From Motacilla alba alba (taxonomy: Eukaryota > Chordata > Aves > Passeriformes > Motacillidae), in assembly GCF_015832195.1 (NCBI RefSeq), contig NC_052018.1, positions 55,985,666 to 56,049,665 of the forward strand: a DNA stretch of 64,000 bases. Reading direction: 5' to 3'. Shown one piece after another: positions 1-15,857 of this stretch. A program made the position numbers and the translations under genes. The notes beneath the pieces were generated by a model. It was given only the letters and a program-made list of their open reading frames with translations, had not been told where the DNA came from and ran no database searches. Position 1 is the stretch's first letter. Every line of letters starts with the position of its first letter.

Positions 1-1441
<1,441 letters not shown>

Positions 1442-4276
1442 TGACAGTGGCACTGACTTCCAGTGGCACCAAAGTCCTTCTGTGAAACTCAGTGAGAGAG
1501 AGAATCTGCAAACTACCCATTCCTTTCTTGGTCCTGTCCTTTGGTTTCCATGTGTGTAAAGTTGTTTGCTGACATCTCCAGGATGGTAACATACATGCCT
1601 CACATTCTTCTCTTCAAGTTCTCCATATTAATTTGCTTTCAGTGGGTGCCCTCATCTGACCAGAAGAGACTGTTCTTCTCTTGGCATACCTCAGCAGCCT
1701 TTTGGCTACAGGCCCCTGTTGCTTATTCAAATGTAGAATATTCTTTATTTACCTCAAAGAATGCAGCATCCGAGAGCTGGGACTGTGATAGATGTTCTGA
1801 TCAGTGATTTCTCTTCCCAAAGTAACCAGGCAATCCGTGTATTGTCACAATATACCCAGAGAATATAATTTGGCAATTGGTCAGAAAAGGGAGAGACCTC
1901 TTCCTAGGAAGTGCCCTCTGTGGGCAGCTCATCTGTCAGAAGGACATGGATGGACTCTCACAGGGACAGTGGCCTGGGAGGCAGGCTTGTCAGCTGGACT
2001 TCACAGGTTTTTATTTCACTCTTAGAGTCTGGGTCTGTTAACATAGACAGTGACAGCCTACAACCATGTGTGTCAAGACACGGGGTGAAAAACAGTTTTC
2101 AAATTAACCCAGAGGTTTTTCAGATCTTCTGCTGGTCTAAAATGGTTGTTTTCTTACTGAGAGTAGATCCCAGACTTCCCTTCATGGACAGATACTTGCC
2201 ACAAATGGGAGTTGGAAGACTTCAAGGTTTTGTTTAGAATCTCAGAGAAAGGTCTCTGGTGAGTGAATAGACAAAATAAAGATAAGTGAAATTTTTTCCA
2301 TCCACTGGGATGTTGATTTTGTCTTTTGTTCCTTCATCAAGTAGGCAGTAAGAAAAGCAGAAGGTACCACTTTGTGGTTGACTTCATCACCCCTTGCAGA
2401 TCTGATTTATTCTTGCTCTTTTTAAGTCAAGAAACTGGAATCTACTTCACCCCGCACCTGACCTGCACTTCCTCCTTGCAGCAGCAGAAACTGAAGAAAG
2501 TAAAGCCCTGGACATGACTTTCTCAGTGTGTGCTTTATTGCAGTTCTAGTGAGGCATCTCTTGACAATGCATTCAGCGAATGTTTCCTTCTGCTGCCCTG
2601 TACCAAGGAGAGATTACAAATAAATTTTTCAAAGCATTTCTTAAATTTCTTTTTAGTAGACCTTTGCCCCTGCATGTTCAGAGTTTATGCGGCATGAAAG
2701 AAATTTAAGCCATTCTGTGGAATCTGTTCTTCAATGTTGTGCTGAGTTCAAGTGGAAGAGTTCAGCAAAATGGATCTTTGCCCTCTTTCCATACCTCTTT
2801 ATTCTTGCTTATGGCCATTGAAACTTCATTCCTTTCTCTCATTATTTATTTTGTCTGTAGATCACAAGTTTAGCTGTTATAGGTGGGTCATTACATTTTG
2901 GCTAATCTTCATAGGATGGTTTTAATACAGCTTTCCAAAAACTCATATGCCGGCTCATTCCAGAGCTTGAATAGTTCCCAGTTTTAGATAAATAAAAAAA
3001 TACTACTTGGGAGCTGTCTTAGAGAGTCTCGTAAATCAATCAGTTTGATTTGATTTAAAACAATTTATATATATATTTAATAATCACAATTTCTACAAGA
3101 AATTTCATATTTTACGGCCCAGAATTCATCTTGGCCTCAAAACCAACTCTCTTACAAAATTACCAAAATTCCAAAGTTCATGTGCTGAATGAGTTGTATG
3201 CATACATTTCGATATGTGCAAGAAGACCAGAAATTTTCTATCTTCTTAGCAAATAGGATAAAGTGCCCAAGTATGTAGAAGCATCCTTTAATATGCTATG
3301 GATAAACCTGTCTGTTTAAATCTGTTTGGAGAGCACATGGCCATTACTGAATATTAAAGTGCATCTGCGTGATGAATGTATAATGAACTCAGAATTCCCA
3401 GAGCCTGACTTGTGTTCTCTCCCTAATCTCCCCTCCTCTCCCCATCTCTCTTTCTCTTCCTCTCTGTGTCCTCCTCCAGGGGAGCAGAAATGAGTGCTGA
3501 GCTGCTGATGATCATGGCCATCAAGACATGAGACCTTCAGTTCTCACTGGAGGAAATGAGACAGGCCTTTATTTGCTAGGCAGATAGATTGCTTATCCAT
3601 TCATCATGTCACTTTTTCAGTGGTGAGCCCTCAGGTTCCACACCTTCTGTCTTGCTTTCATCTTCAGCCCACAGTAAACCTCGTGGCTCTGGACATGACA
3701 ACTGTAAAGTACTTCTGAACCTGTATTCCTGTAATATTTACTCCAGTCACTACATCCTCTAAACTTTCTTTTTTTCCCTCTCTTTCTTGCTTACAAACAT
3801 TGCATAGCAGGTTCTAGGAATAATAACCAAGTTATTGAAGTTATCACAAAAATAAAGTTTTCCTTCCTCTGTGCAAATCCGTGTCACTGCAGTGACTGCT
3901 GATGCAGAAATTCCAATCTGCTGAGACATTCCCTGCTGACCCAGTAACCCATGTTCTAATCAGCCAAGCTGCACTTTTATTTCAGGCTAGGCTGTTCTCC
4001 AGCTACTGCATTCTCAGGGTATAAATTTTAGTTAGCTTGAGGAGTATCACTTGGGAGGGCAATTGGTGTTTTGCCATGAAAATAGGAGTCTTGTGTTCCA
4101 GAAAGTTTGTGTGCCTAAACAGCCCTTAGGGATGGGACTCAGATTTATAATAATGGCCAAACTAAGGCATTCTCTTTTCAACCAGGTAAGGAATGAAATT
4201 GAGTTTTTCCCCATATCTCAGTATTAATTTTAAGGCAGCATTTAGAAATGTTGGTAAGGCTTATTATGTATACACA

Positions 4277-4277
<1 letters not shown>

Positions 4278-4318
<41 letters not shown>
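4278..4318 (+). repeat. Poly(A) homopolymer run (41 A)
   Basis: An uninterrupted run of 41 A follows TACACAC and is followed by CCAACAATTT. I found no recognisable retroposed gene upstream of it and no obvious flanking target-site duplication. It may be a simple-sequence expansion rather than a retroposon tail, and its exact length could be affected by sequencing. Confidence 0.9.
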
Positions 4319-4320
<2 letters not shown>

Positions 4321-7204
4321 AACAATTTCTGCAAATTGCAAGTAGTAATTCAGACATGAATCTTACAACTCCATTATTTCACTGCACCCTCAGGTCAATG
4401 AAAAGAAAGAGTATTCATTTCAAACAAACTGAATTATATTTCAATTTTTATCATTATCCTATCATATTTTAAGGAGATGTTGTCCTTTTTTTTCTCACTA
4501 GAAATATAAATGAGAAATTAAAAATAAGATTTAGGTAAGTCTCAGAATTTGCGAGGCAGGTAAGACTAGTTTCAACAGAGACTGAACATATATATTAAAA
4601 GGGATTTTTGGTATAGCCTAAGAAAGCATCGTGCAGTTTTGTGTTCAGCGTGGTAAGTCAGTGTTTTTACTGGATAATTAAATTATTTTCTGGTCCAAGA
4701 TGATAAGTTTTATGGGTGATGTATTGATTCTTTACTCTCAAATTTTCAGGCTCTAAAAATTGCTGCAAAGAATTGACTGCATTCAGATATAATTTTAATT
4801 ATTATTGCTTCAAACAAAAGCTACATATTATATTTAGATTCCTTTCCTGTATTTGCTCTAATAGGAAATGTATTTTTATGTTTCTTAGTTTTGATGGTGC
4901 ACTGACAGCCACTGTGACTGGAGCTTAACCAGTACTGTAGCTGATGTGAAAAGTATTTTACCTTAATATTTAAATTGACAGAGAGCTTGCTTTATTTCCC
5001 ATAACTCTTTGGTGTCATTTAAAAGCAAACTCAGATGTAGTATTGTGCCACCAGTTTCCTGCTTGTTTTGAGAAGAGTAGAGAACTATCTTAAATATGCT
5101 CAAACTGCCCGCTTTTTTTTTTTTTTTTTATAGCAAGATTTTTCCACACCATGTAAGTGAATTTTTAAAAGGCAAATGTTTTGGTTGAAGTAGATGAGTA
5201 AACAAGAAAATAAAGTAAAAAAAAAAAAAGTGATGGGCACATGAGCTTGTTTGCTTGTCAGAAAATGTGTATTGCCAGCATGTAGAAAGGAGATGACCCA
5301 TAGATCCAGAGGAGAAGAGGAAAGGGGAAAAGAAGGAAGTTGGAGAGTGCTGTTGGGTTTGATCTCCTATATAACATACATGTTAATTCCTATATTGACA
5401 ACCTCCTTGCAGTGACAAGGGGGTGAGTAATCAGAAAATTGCATGGTCCCCTCATCCTGTTTCTGGAGTCAGTCAAAGAATCACAATTAATCAACTGTGA
5501 GACAAAAAAAATTTAAACAGTTGAGCCTTTGCTGCCCACTCATATTTAACTTAATAATGAAAATATCAGCAGAACAGTTACCTAGAATTTTCAAGGCCGG
5601 AACAATGTAGCTGAAAGGCTTAACAAAACCCAAACAGCAGAAGACACTCCTTATCCATCAAGGCTTTTGTGTGCCTTCCATTTAATTAGTATACCTTCAT
5701 ATCCACAGGATTTTTAAACTTTTAAATTTAACACTCTTACAAGTTCCAGGGAAATCTGTAAAGGTGATTAGCAAGCCAGATATTGCCCAGATGTTGCAAA
5801 ATACAGAGTCAGAATTTTTCCCAGTAGGGTTTTTTGTCTGATTTTTGAGTTCCTATTCTATACTGGGTGAAGCATAGTTGCATTTTTTTTCTGGAGTGTA
5901 AATGATAAAAAAATAAATCAATCTTTTATTTCAGCTGCCACATTCCTTTTCTCTCTTCATCTGCTATTTACATCCAAAAATAGCTTCTTTAAAATATTTT
6001 ACAGCTCAAGATAGTCTCCTCAGACAGATCTAAAAATTTTTATTTCTCCAGTGAGGGGAAAAATGCTTCATTCCTTGAACACAGCTCTATTATCCTGTCT
6101 TAATGGAATAAGCCACATAAGCAGAGCTTGGTAACTCTTCCTTTTTGCTTTGGCCCAATATTTTAAATTATGATTGCTTGTATGATGCAATGAAATTATG
6201 TATTTGAAAATTAAATTATATGTATTTGTTTTATACATAATTGCCTCTTTTTTTAATAACTTAGTTCATGCGAGTAAAAGTCTCTTAAGTTTTTGTTCAT
6301 TGCAAAGCAAACAAAGCAGAAAGATTAAATGATAATTCCCTAAATTCACACTCTAGGAACTTGTGGCTTACATATTTGGAAATTCAGATTTACCCTTTAT
6401 CTGTACAATTTACCACTGTTACGAGAAAAGACTGGAAACCTAGAAGGACATACCCATGCATGTCACAGAGACCCTGAATTAAGTGCTGACATAAATGGAC
6501 ACTGAATTTCAGGTGTGTCTTTGGGTTAAGATGTTCCAGCAACTATTGAAAATAATTATATAATGCATGATGGCTTGGCTTATATATTTACTTTTGTTTT
6601 CACCACAATTTCTTATCTTTGTGCTCTAACCACTGTGCAGATAAGGATATTTGATAGCTGTCCAATTGTAAAACCATCTTGGAGGGGAATTCATATTTCC
6701 AATGTACCTCAGCTCCCTCGAGTTCTTTCCATCCCTTCCAAAGCCAGGAAATAATCAAGTTCTGTAGGATTGCTGATTATATGTGATTTTCCAGCCAAAG
6801 GCACTCACATAAATTAAAATAAGAACCTGATAAGTGTCCAAACTACTTAACATAAGTTTTACGCCTGTTGAGGTTCACCATCAGTTGCTTTTAGGGAGTG
6901 GGAAAATAAGGTTTATGTGATTTTTCAAGTATTGGTGTACTAGGGAGGCTGTAAATGAGACTTGCAATTTTGGTGGCTTTACAATTAAGATAATTTTACT
7001 CCTAAAAATCACGCCAAAATTGCATATTGCTTTTCTGAAGGTCTGTTTTATCTGGTGATTCACACTATGTGGAAGTTGAAGGTTATATTCTTTTAAAGAT
7101 GCGGATGGCAGTAGGAAACTGTGGGTGTGCACAGGCTGCCACCTTCTGGTGCAGCCCGTGGCCTGCACTGGTCGTTTCTTCATCTGTACTAAGCCTGTGG
7201 TGAA

Positions 7205-7342
7205 CACGGAGTCATTCGGGTTGGAAAATACCTCTAATATCCCCATGTCCAACCATTAGCCCAGCCCACTGTGCTCGCCACTAAACCGTGTCCCCAAGTG
7301 CCACATCTACACCCCTTTTGGATGCTTCCAGGAAAGGTGATT
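7205..7342 (-). mobile_element. CR1 retroposon fragment, antisense, in an EYA4 intron
   Basis: The + strand reads TTCGGGTTGGAAAATACCTC, then TGTCCAACCATTAGCCCAGC, CACTAAACCGTGTCCC and AAGTGCCACATCTACACC. This is the reverse complement of the 3' part of avian CR1 elements as I know them. It is an old 5'-truncated fragment without coding capacity and stops about 58 bp before the acceptor of the exon at 7400. Confidence 0.8.
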
Positions 7343-7399
7343 GCACTCTCTTATAAGATAAATTTGTCATTTGGGTTTGCTTTCTTTTCGTCCTAACAG

Positions 7400-7458
7400 G
7401 AATGCGATCAAGTTCATATAGATGATGTTTCTTCAGATGATAATGGACAAGACCTAAG
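7400..7458 (+). CDS. EYA4: EYA4 coding exon: ECDQVHIDDVSSDDNGQDL segment
   Basis: This 59-nt exon starts in phase 0 after the acceptor TCCTAACAG and ends two bases into a serine codon before the donor GTAAGA. It encodes ECDQVHIDDVSSDDNGQDL, an acidic linker typical of vertebrate EYA proteins. The intron after it is only 104 bp. An antisense CR1 fragment ends about 58 bp before its acceptor. Confidence 0.97.
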
Positions 7459-7509
7459 GTAAGATACAGAATTTTTTTTTCTATTTTTTTTTAAGATGAA
7501 ATAATTTGA

Positions 7510-11765
<4,256 letters not shown>

Positions 11766-11887
11766 GAGTAATTGTGTAAACGTGTTGGTAACAACAACCC
11801 AGCTTATCCCAGCACTTGCAAAAGTTCTACTATACAGCTTAGGTGGAGCTTTTCCTATTGAAAATATATACAGTGCAACCAAAATAG
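11766..11887 (+). CDS. EYA4: EYA4 coding exon carrying HAD motif II (VTTTQL)
   Basis: This 122-nt exon follows CTCATTTTAG and precedes GTAAGA. It completes the arginine codon and encodes [20 protein letters not shown] then [20 protein letters not shown], ending one base into a glycine codon. The VTTTQ run is HAD motif II. By residue spacing, its middle threonine corresponds to what I recall as Thr448 of human EYA2. The exon must splice to one of two alternative exons downstream, both of which begin with the two bases needed to finish the glycine codon. Confidence 0.97.
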
Positions 11888-13025
11888 GTAAGAAAATTAT
11901 TCTTTCATCCATTCTGACTACAATGCGTAACCTTTTTTTTCCCAGTAATGGATGTATTCCAAAACACTTTCCTCACACTTAGCAGTTTTAGTTATAAGAT
12001 TTAGGCATTGCATGTGTTCAGATGTGTTTATGTCAAAGAATTCCAAATTCAACTTATTTTCAATGATGCCTAAAGGAATAGAGATGCCGATTAAAAGCCT
12101 CAGAAACTCCTCAGTATGGTGCAGAACACAAAAAACTTACAGAAAAGAATGAAGAAAAGTTTTTTGTGAATTCAAATCTGAGCAGAAATTCTGTTAAATT
12201 AGCCTGTGCTCTGATCTTCGGCTCTATGCAAGCCAGGCCACAGCTTCACAAGCCTTTTCCTGAGGCATAGTATGTCAGTGATGGGAATGACAGCTGTTAC
12301 AGAACCTGTGTTGCTGGATAACAAAAGGGCACTTCCTCATTCTGTTCACAACTGTGTGCCTTTTGTGCATTGTGGTTTGGAAATATTTGGTTTCTGTAAA
12401 CCAAGAGAAGAAGTCATTCCTGTGAAATGTGATGCAGCATACAATGACTGATAATTTTGCGAATTTTACTAATCATCAGTTTAGGAATGCTTCATTTCTA
12501 TAGCTGTGACAACCTTTATAGCATGGAATGTGTCGCTTCATTGACAAAAGCATTGCAATATGTTTCATAAATTATTTTCACAAGGGAAAAAGCAGTGCAT
12601 ATTCTAGCAGTGTCAGGCAGAACTATTACCTCATTCATCATTTAATTAAGTTTTTTCATTACTACATTACTCATTGTTGCAGATACATTAGAATTAAAAT
12701 TTCTACTTTCCTTGTAAGAATATCATTACAATCATAAGGAAATATTTAAATTCAATTATTCATTTGCTAACCTATTCATTTTTGCACTGCTGCTAATTCC
12801 TTTGTCTTAGTGGCTTTCCTGTAATGATTAAGAGATCTAGTTTTACCTGAAACATCTAAGTGTTATTAAGGGAATCCATTGCTTCTTACCAGATTTGGCT
12901 CTAAATCCCAAGGTTGGGAACTTTTTAAAAGTAGTAGTAGCAATGTCTTACCACTGCAAAAATCCTCTGTAAGGCTTCACAATGACTCACTTGATAGCTT
13001 GAATAAACAGTGCATTGTTTTTCAG
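11888..13025 (+). other. EYA4 intron upstream of the mutually exclusive exons
   Basis: This 1.14-kb intron starts GTAAGA and ends GTTTTTCAG. It extends to 13165 when copy B is used. Elements that decide between copies A and B could lie here, but I cannot identify a specific one by eye. Confidence 0.75.
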
Positions 13026-13126
13026 GCAAAGAGAGCTGTTTTGAGCGTATAGTGTCCAGATTTGGCACTAACATAACTTATGTTGTGATTGGAGATGGCC
13101 GAGATGAGGAACATGCAGCTAATCAG
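13026..13126 (+). CDS. EYA4: EYA4 mutually exclusive exon, copy A ([12 protein letters not shown] form)
   Basis: This 101-nt exon follows GTTTTTCAG and precedes GTAACT. It finishes the glycine codon and encodes [16 protein letters not shown] then [17 protein letters not shown]. It keeps the lysine of GKE and the aspartate of GDG. By spacing from motif II these correspond to EYA2 Lys480 (HAD motif III) and Asp502 (Mg2+ ligand) as I recall them. It differs from copy B at 11 of 34 residues, mostly in the strand before GDG and in the acidic loop after it. It matches the human EYA4 isoform ending ...[14 protein letters not shown] as I remember it, so it is very probably a real exon. I know of no counterpart in EYA1-3. 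Confidence 0.95.
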
Positions 13127-13165
13127 GTAACTTCACTCTGAACTCTTATCTCATTTATCTTCCAG

Positions 13166-13266
13166 GAAAAGAAAGTTGCTTTGAACGAATAATGCAAAGG
13201 TTTGGCAGAAAAGTAGTATATGTTGTAATTGGGGATGGTGTAGAAGAAGAACAGGCAGCAAAAAAG
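13166..13266 (+). CDS. EYA4: EYA4 mutually exclusive exon, copy B ([12 protein letters not shown] form)
   Basis: This 101-nt exon follows TTATCTTCCAG and precedes GTAACC. It finishes the glycine codon and encodes [16 protein letters not shown] then [17 protein letters not shown]. This is the version shared with other vertebrate EYA paralogues, so it is probably the ancestral form. It carries the same catalytic lysine and Mg2+-binding aspartate as copy A. Only 39 bp separate it from copy A, so direct splicing between the two copies is not expected. Including both would add 202 nt and shift the terminal exon out of frame. Its donor and that of copy A share the GTAAC core. Confidence 0.97.
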
Positions 13267-14902
13267 GTAACCTGTCTTCTGAAATGTTGGTGTGATACAT
13301 AGCTACTAATGCAAGCCTTCCTGTTTGCATTTCTGTCAGTGTTGCACAAAATGACAAATAATTTCAGTCCACAGATGCAAGCCAACAAGAGCATGATGAG
13401 ATCAACACTTAGAGTAAAACGAACCATTTGGATTCTAGCATTTGCTTCACTTCACTTTGGAAAGAAAGAAAAACAAACAAACAAACAAAAACAAAAACAA
13501 AAACAAACAAAACCAAAAAATTACTTTTAAAACAGATGAAAAAATAATGCAGAAAAAATGTCTGACAAACTTCAAGCAAATTAAAGGATAAACAGAAGAG
13601 ATAGAAAGGGTTATGATATGATGGTTGGGGTGTGTTTTTGTTAAAATGCTGAAATTGGGAATGTTTCAAGAGAAGCATTACAGAGAATGTGGAAAACATC
13701 TAAAGGACTGTGCAAATTTTTTTGCTAAGATAGATGAAGATCCATAGTTTACTCGGGGAAATATGATAAAAAAATAATTTGCTTCAAGAAAGACATATCT
13801 GCTAAAGGAAAAAGAACACAATGTAGAGATCGTGCACCAAATCTTTGTTTCCAAAAAAAGAATTGTTTCCTAGTTTCTTCATGATAATTCAAGTCTAATT
13901 TCAGCAGAGAAGTTTTTAATGTTCAGAAACATCAAATTAGTAATTTATGCTGTGCTTCCCAGTATAACCCATGGAAGCGTGCAGAAATTGAATTTTTTTC
14001 CTCACAATGTCTGTATGGGACCAGTTATGTAAATCTTCTTGTGCTAGATGTAGCAAAATTAAGCACTCTCTTAGCATTGTAGTTGGAGTGGAAACAAAAT
14101 GGAAATAACTAAAATGCTCATTCCAAATGGTTCCTTAATATAGGTACAGTACTGGTGATGGGTCCTTTATAATTTTTGCTAAACAGTGGTGGTTGGATTG
14201 TGGGCTTTCTGGTTGGGCATGCTTTTTCCTTAACACTGGCTATATTGCATGGATAGATGTAGAATTCAGAGAGATGGATGAATGTAGCACATTTCAAATA
14301 GATCTAAACACAACATGGAAGTATGTGGTTTTTTTCTGTTCTGATGAATTATTAAAGAGAACAGTGTATATACCTGCATCTCTCACAGACACTGATGCTT
14401 TCTGCAACACAAATTATCTTTTCTTAAACTAGAAATATGTTATTTTCTTATCCAAAGATATTTCTTTTTCTGCCTGGATGGAGAAAAAATGTAATTCAGC
14501 TCTGTTTTGAAGTGTTGACTGAGAAGCATCTTTTCATGGAAGTCAGTATGGTTCAATATTTCGCAGTCAAATAAGCGGAGTGTCAAATTATTTCCTATTA
14601 ATGCTCCTTTGTACGGGCTTGTGTGCTAACAATAAGCAAGTAGCTCTTACTAAGTAACAGGCATTTTCCAAAAAAAAATATTAAGAAAGGCTGTCATCTA
14701 ATTATTTTGACTTCATTTGAACTATTAAGCTCAGATCTCTTTTGGTCTGACTTTTGTCAGTACTTGAACAGCAAAAATCAATCCAGAAACACAGTGGAGT
14801 AAGATAGGTGCTGGTAATCTCTAACTATTCTTGTGTGTCATATGCCTCCCTGTGTCACAGTGTTCATCTTTCCTGACCTTTTCCCTCCTCTAACAAACAC
14901 AG
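13267..14902 (+). other. EYA4 intron downstream of the mutually exclusive exons
   Basis: This 1.64-kb intron starts GTAACC and ends AACACAG. A CAAA-rich simple repeat lies about 200 bp in. There is no further exon-like copy of the alternative pair, so the array has just two members. Confidence 0.75.
13461..13522 (+). repeat. CAAA/CAAAAA-rich simple repeat
   Basis: AAAGAAAGAAAAACAAACAA leads into repeated CAAA and CAAAAA units for about 60 bp. It lies 195 bp after the copy B exon of EYA4. Confidence 0.85.
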
Positions 14903-14983
14903 CACAACATGCCTTTCTGGAGGATATCCAGTCATTCGGACCTCTTGGCTCTCCATCAAGCACTGGAACTAGAGTATTTGTAA
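14903..14983 (+). CDS. EYA4: EYA4 terminal coding exon ([14 protein letters not shown]...LEYL stop)
   Basis: After the acceptor AACAAACACAG this exon encodes [19 protein letters not shown] then ALELEYL and a TAA stop: 81 nt including the stop, phase 0. The C-terminus matches EYA4 (EYA1 has [20 protein letters not shown]). It is used with either member of the alternative pair, since both end on a complete codon. The exon continues into the 3'UTR. Confidence 0.97.
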   Translation, partial: [26 protein letters not shown]

Positions 14984-15010
14984 CAGTGTTCTAAAGCTGG
15001 TGATCCTTTT

Positions 15011-15058
15011 ACATATATATATATATATGTATATACACATACATATATATATATATGT
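15011..15058 (+). repeat. AT dinucleotide repeat forming two palindromes in the 3'UTR
   Basis: Positions 15011-15030 form a perfect 20-nt palindrome (ACAT...ATGT) and 15041-15058 an 18-nt one of the same type, joined by ATATACACAT. They lie about 30 nt after the EYA4 stop codon, so the mRNA could form one or two AU hairpins there. Confidence 0.85.
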
Positions 15059-15569
15059 ATACATATTTCAAGTACACTGAATTTTTATGTGTGATTCAAC
15101 GCCTCTGGCTTTACACATATGAATTGTCTTAAGAAGGGAAGAAATATTTGGAATTAAAAATTCCAAATTGAAGAATTCAGATTGCTGAATGGAGTTAAAA
15201 TATTAGTGCTACGTAAGAAAGCTCTATGGTCTTATATATGCAACGTTTTTAAATGAATTAAAACTGTGGAGGTTGCTGGTACACACCAAGTGAGCCCTGG
15301 CAGGAGTGAACAAAGGACTCGAACTGGCAAAGCACCAAAACGCATTTTCCAGCCAACAAGGTGGTGTTCAACAACATTCCTCAAAATGGGATATATTCTC
15401 AGCACTGAGGTTTGAACCAGACTTTAGCCTACCTAACCCAAAAAATCTGAATTGGAATGCACTCAGACTGTATAATGACAATCCTGTCTAGACGTGTAAT
15501 TTGTGTAAATTATTGATGAAAATAATTTACTGTGACTTTATTAGCAGCTGATTTTGGAAGTGGATGCAA

Positions 15570-15617
15570 TTTTTCTTTCTTTTTTTCTTTTGGGGTGGGG
15601 GCAGGGGAGGGAAAGGG
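15570..15617 (+). promoter_or_regulatory. Pyrimidine tract plus G-quadruplex motif in the EYA4 3'UTR
   Basis: A 22-nt U/C tract (15570-15591) is followed at 15592-15617 by five G runs: GGGG-T-GGGGG-CA-GGGG-A-GGG-AAA-GGG. Short loops of 1-3 nt predict a stable RNA G-quadruplex about 610 nt after the stop, and the tract resembles PTB-type binding sequence. The motif is seen directly; any function is inferred. Confidence 0.55.
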
Positions 15618-15851
15618 TTATATAATATTGTGTCTTTTATAAGTTTGGCAAACAGAATGTGCATATGATGTGTTGTGCCTTAAAGAGATGACTGTGTTCG
15701 TGTGTTATAATGTAATTTTGGTTAAAAACTCTGTAGATAAACAAAAAAACCTTTGTGATAATTTTTGACATGACCAAATTTGAAATTCAAAGAAATCAAA
15801 GAGCAGGGCTGCACCAAAGAATTTAAGTATTTGTTGCAGTAAGAAAAAAAT

Positions 15852-15857
15852 AATAAA
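15852..15857 (+). terminator. Possible proximal poly(A) signal in the EYA4 3'UTR
   Basis: An AATAAA lies about 870 nt after the stop, with GTTTGTGTTTTTATTT shortly downstream as a plausible GU/U-rich element. Use would give a short 3'UTR that still contains the G-rich motif at 15592-15617. AT-rich sequence yields chance hexamers, so this is tentative. Confidence 0.3.

Noticed and set aside
13127..13165. The 39-bp gap between the alternative exons as a normal intron
   Set aside because: Although it begins GT and ends AG, it is below the usable vertebrate intron size and splicing it would join both copies out of frame.
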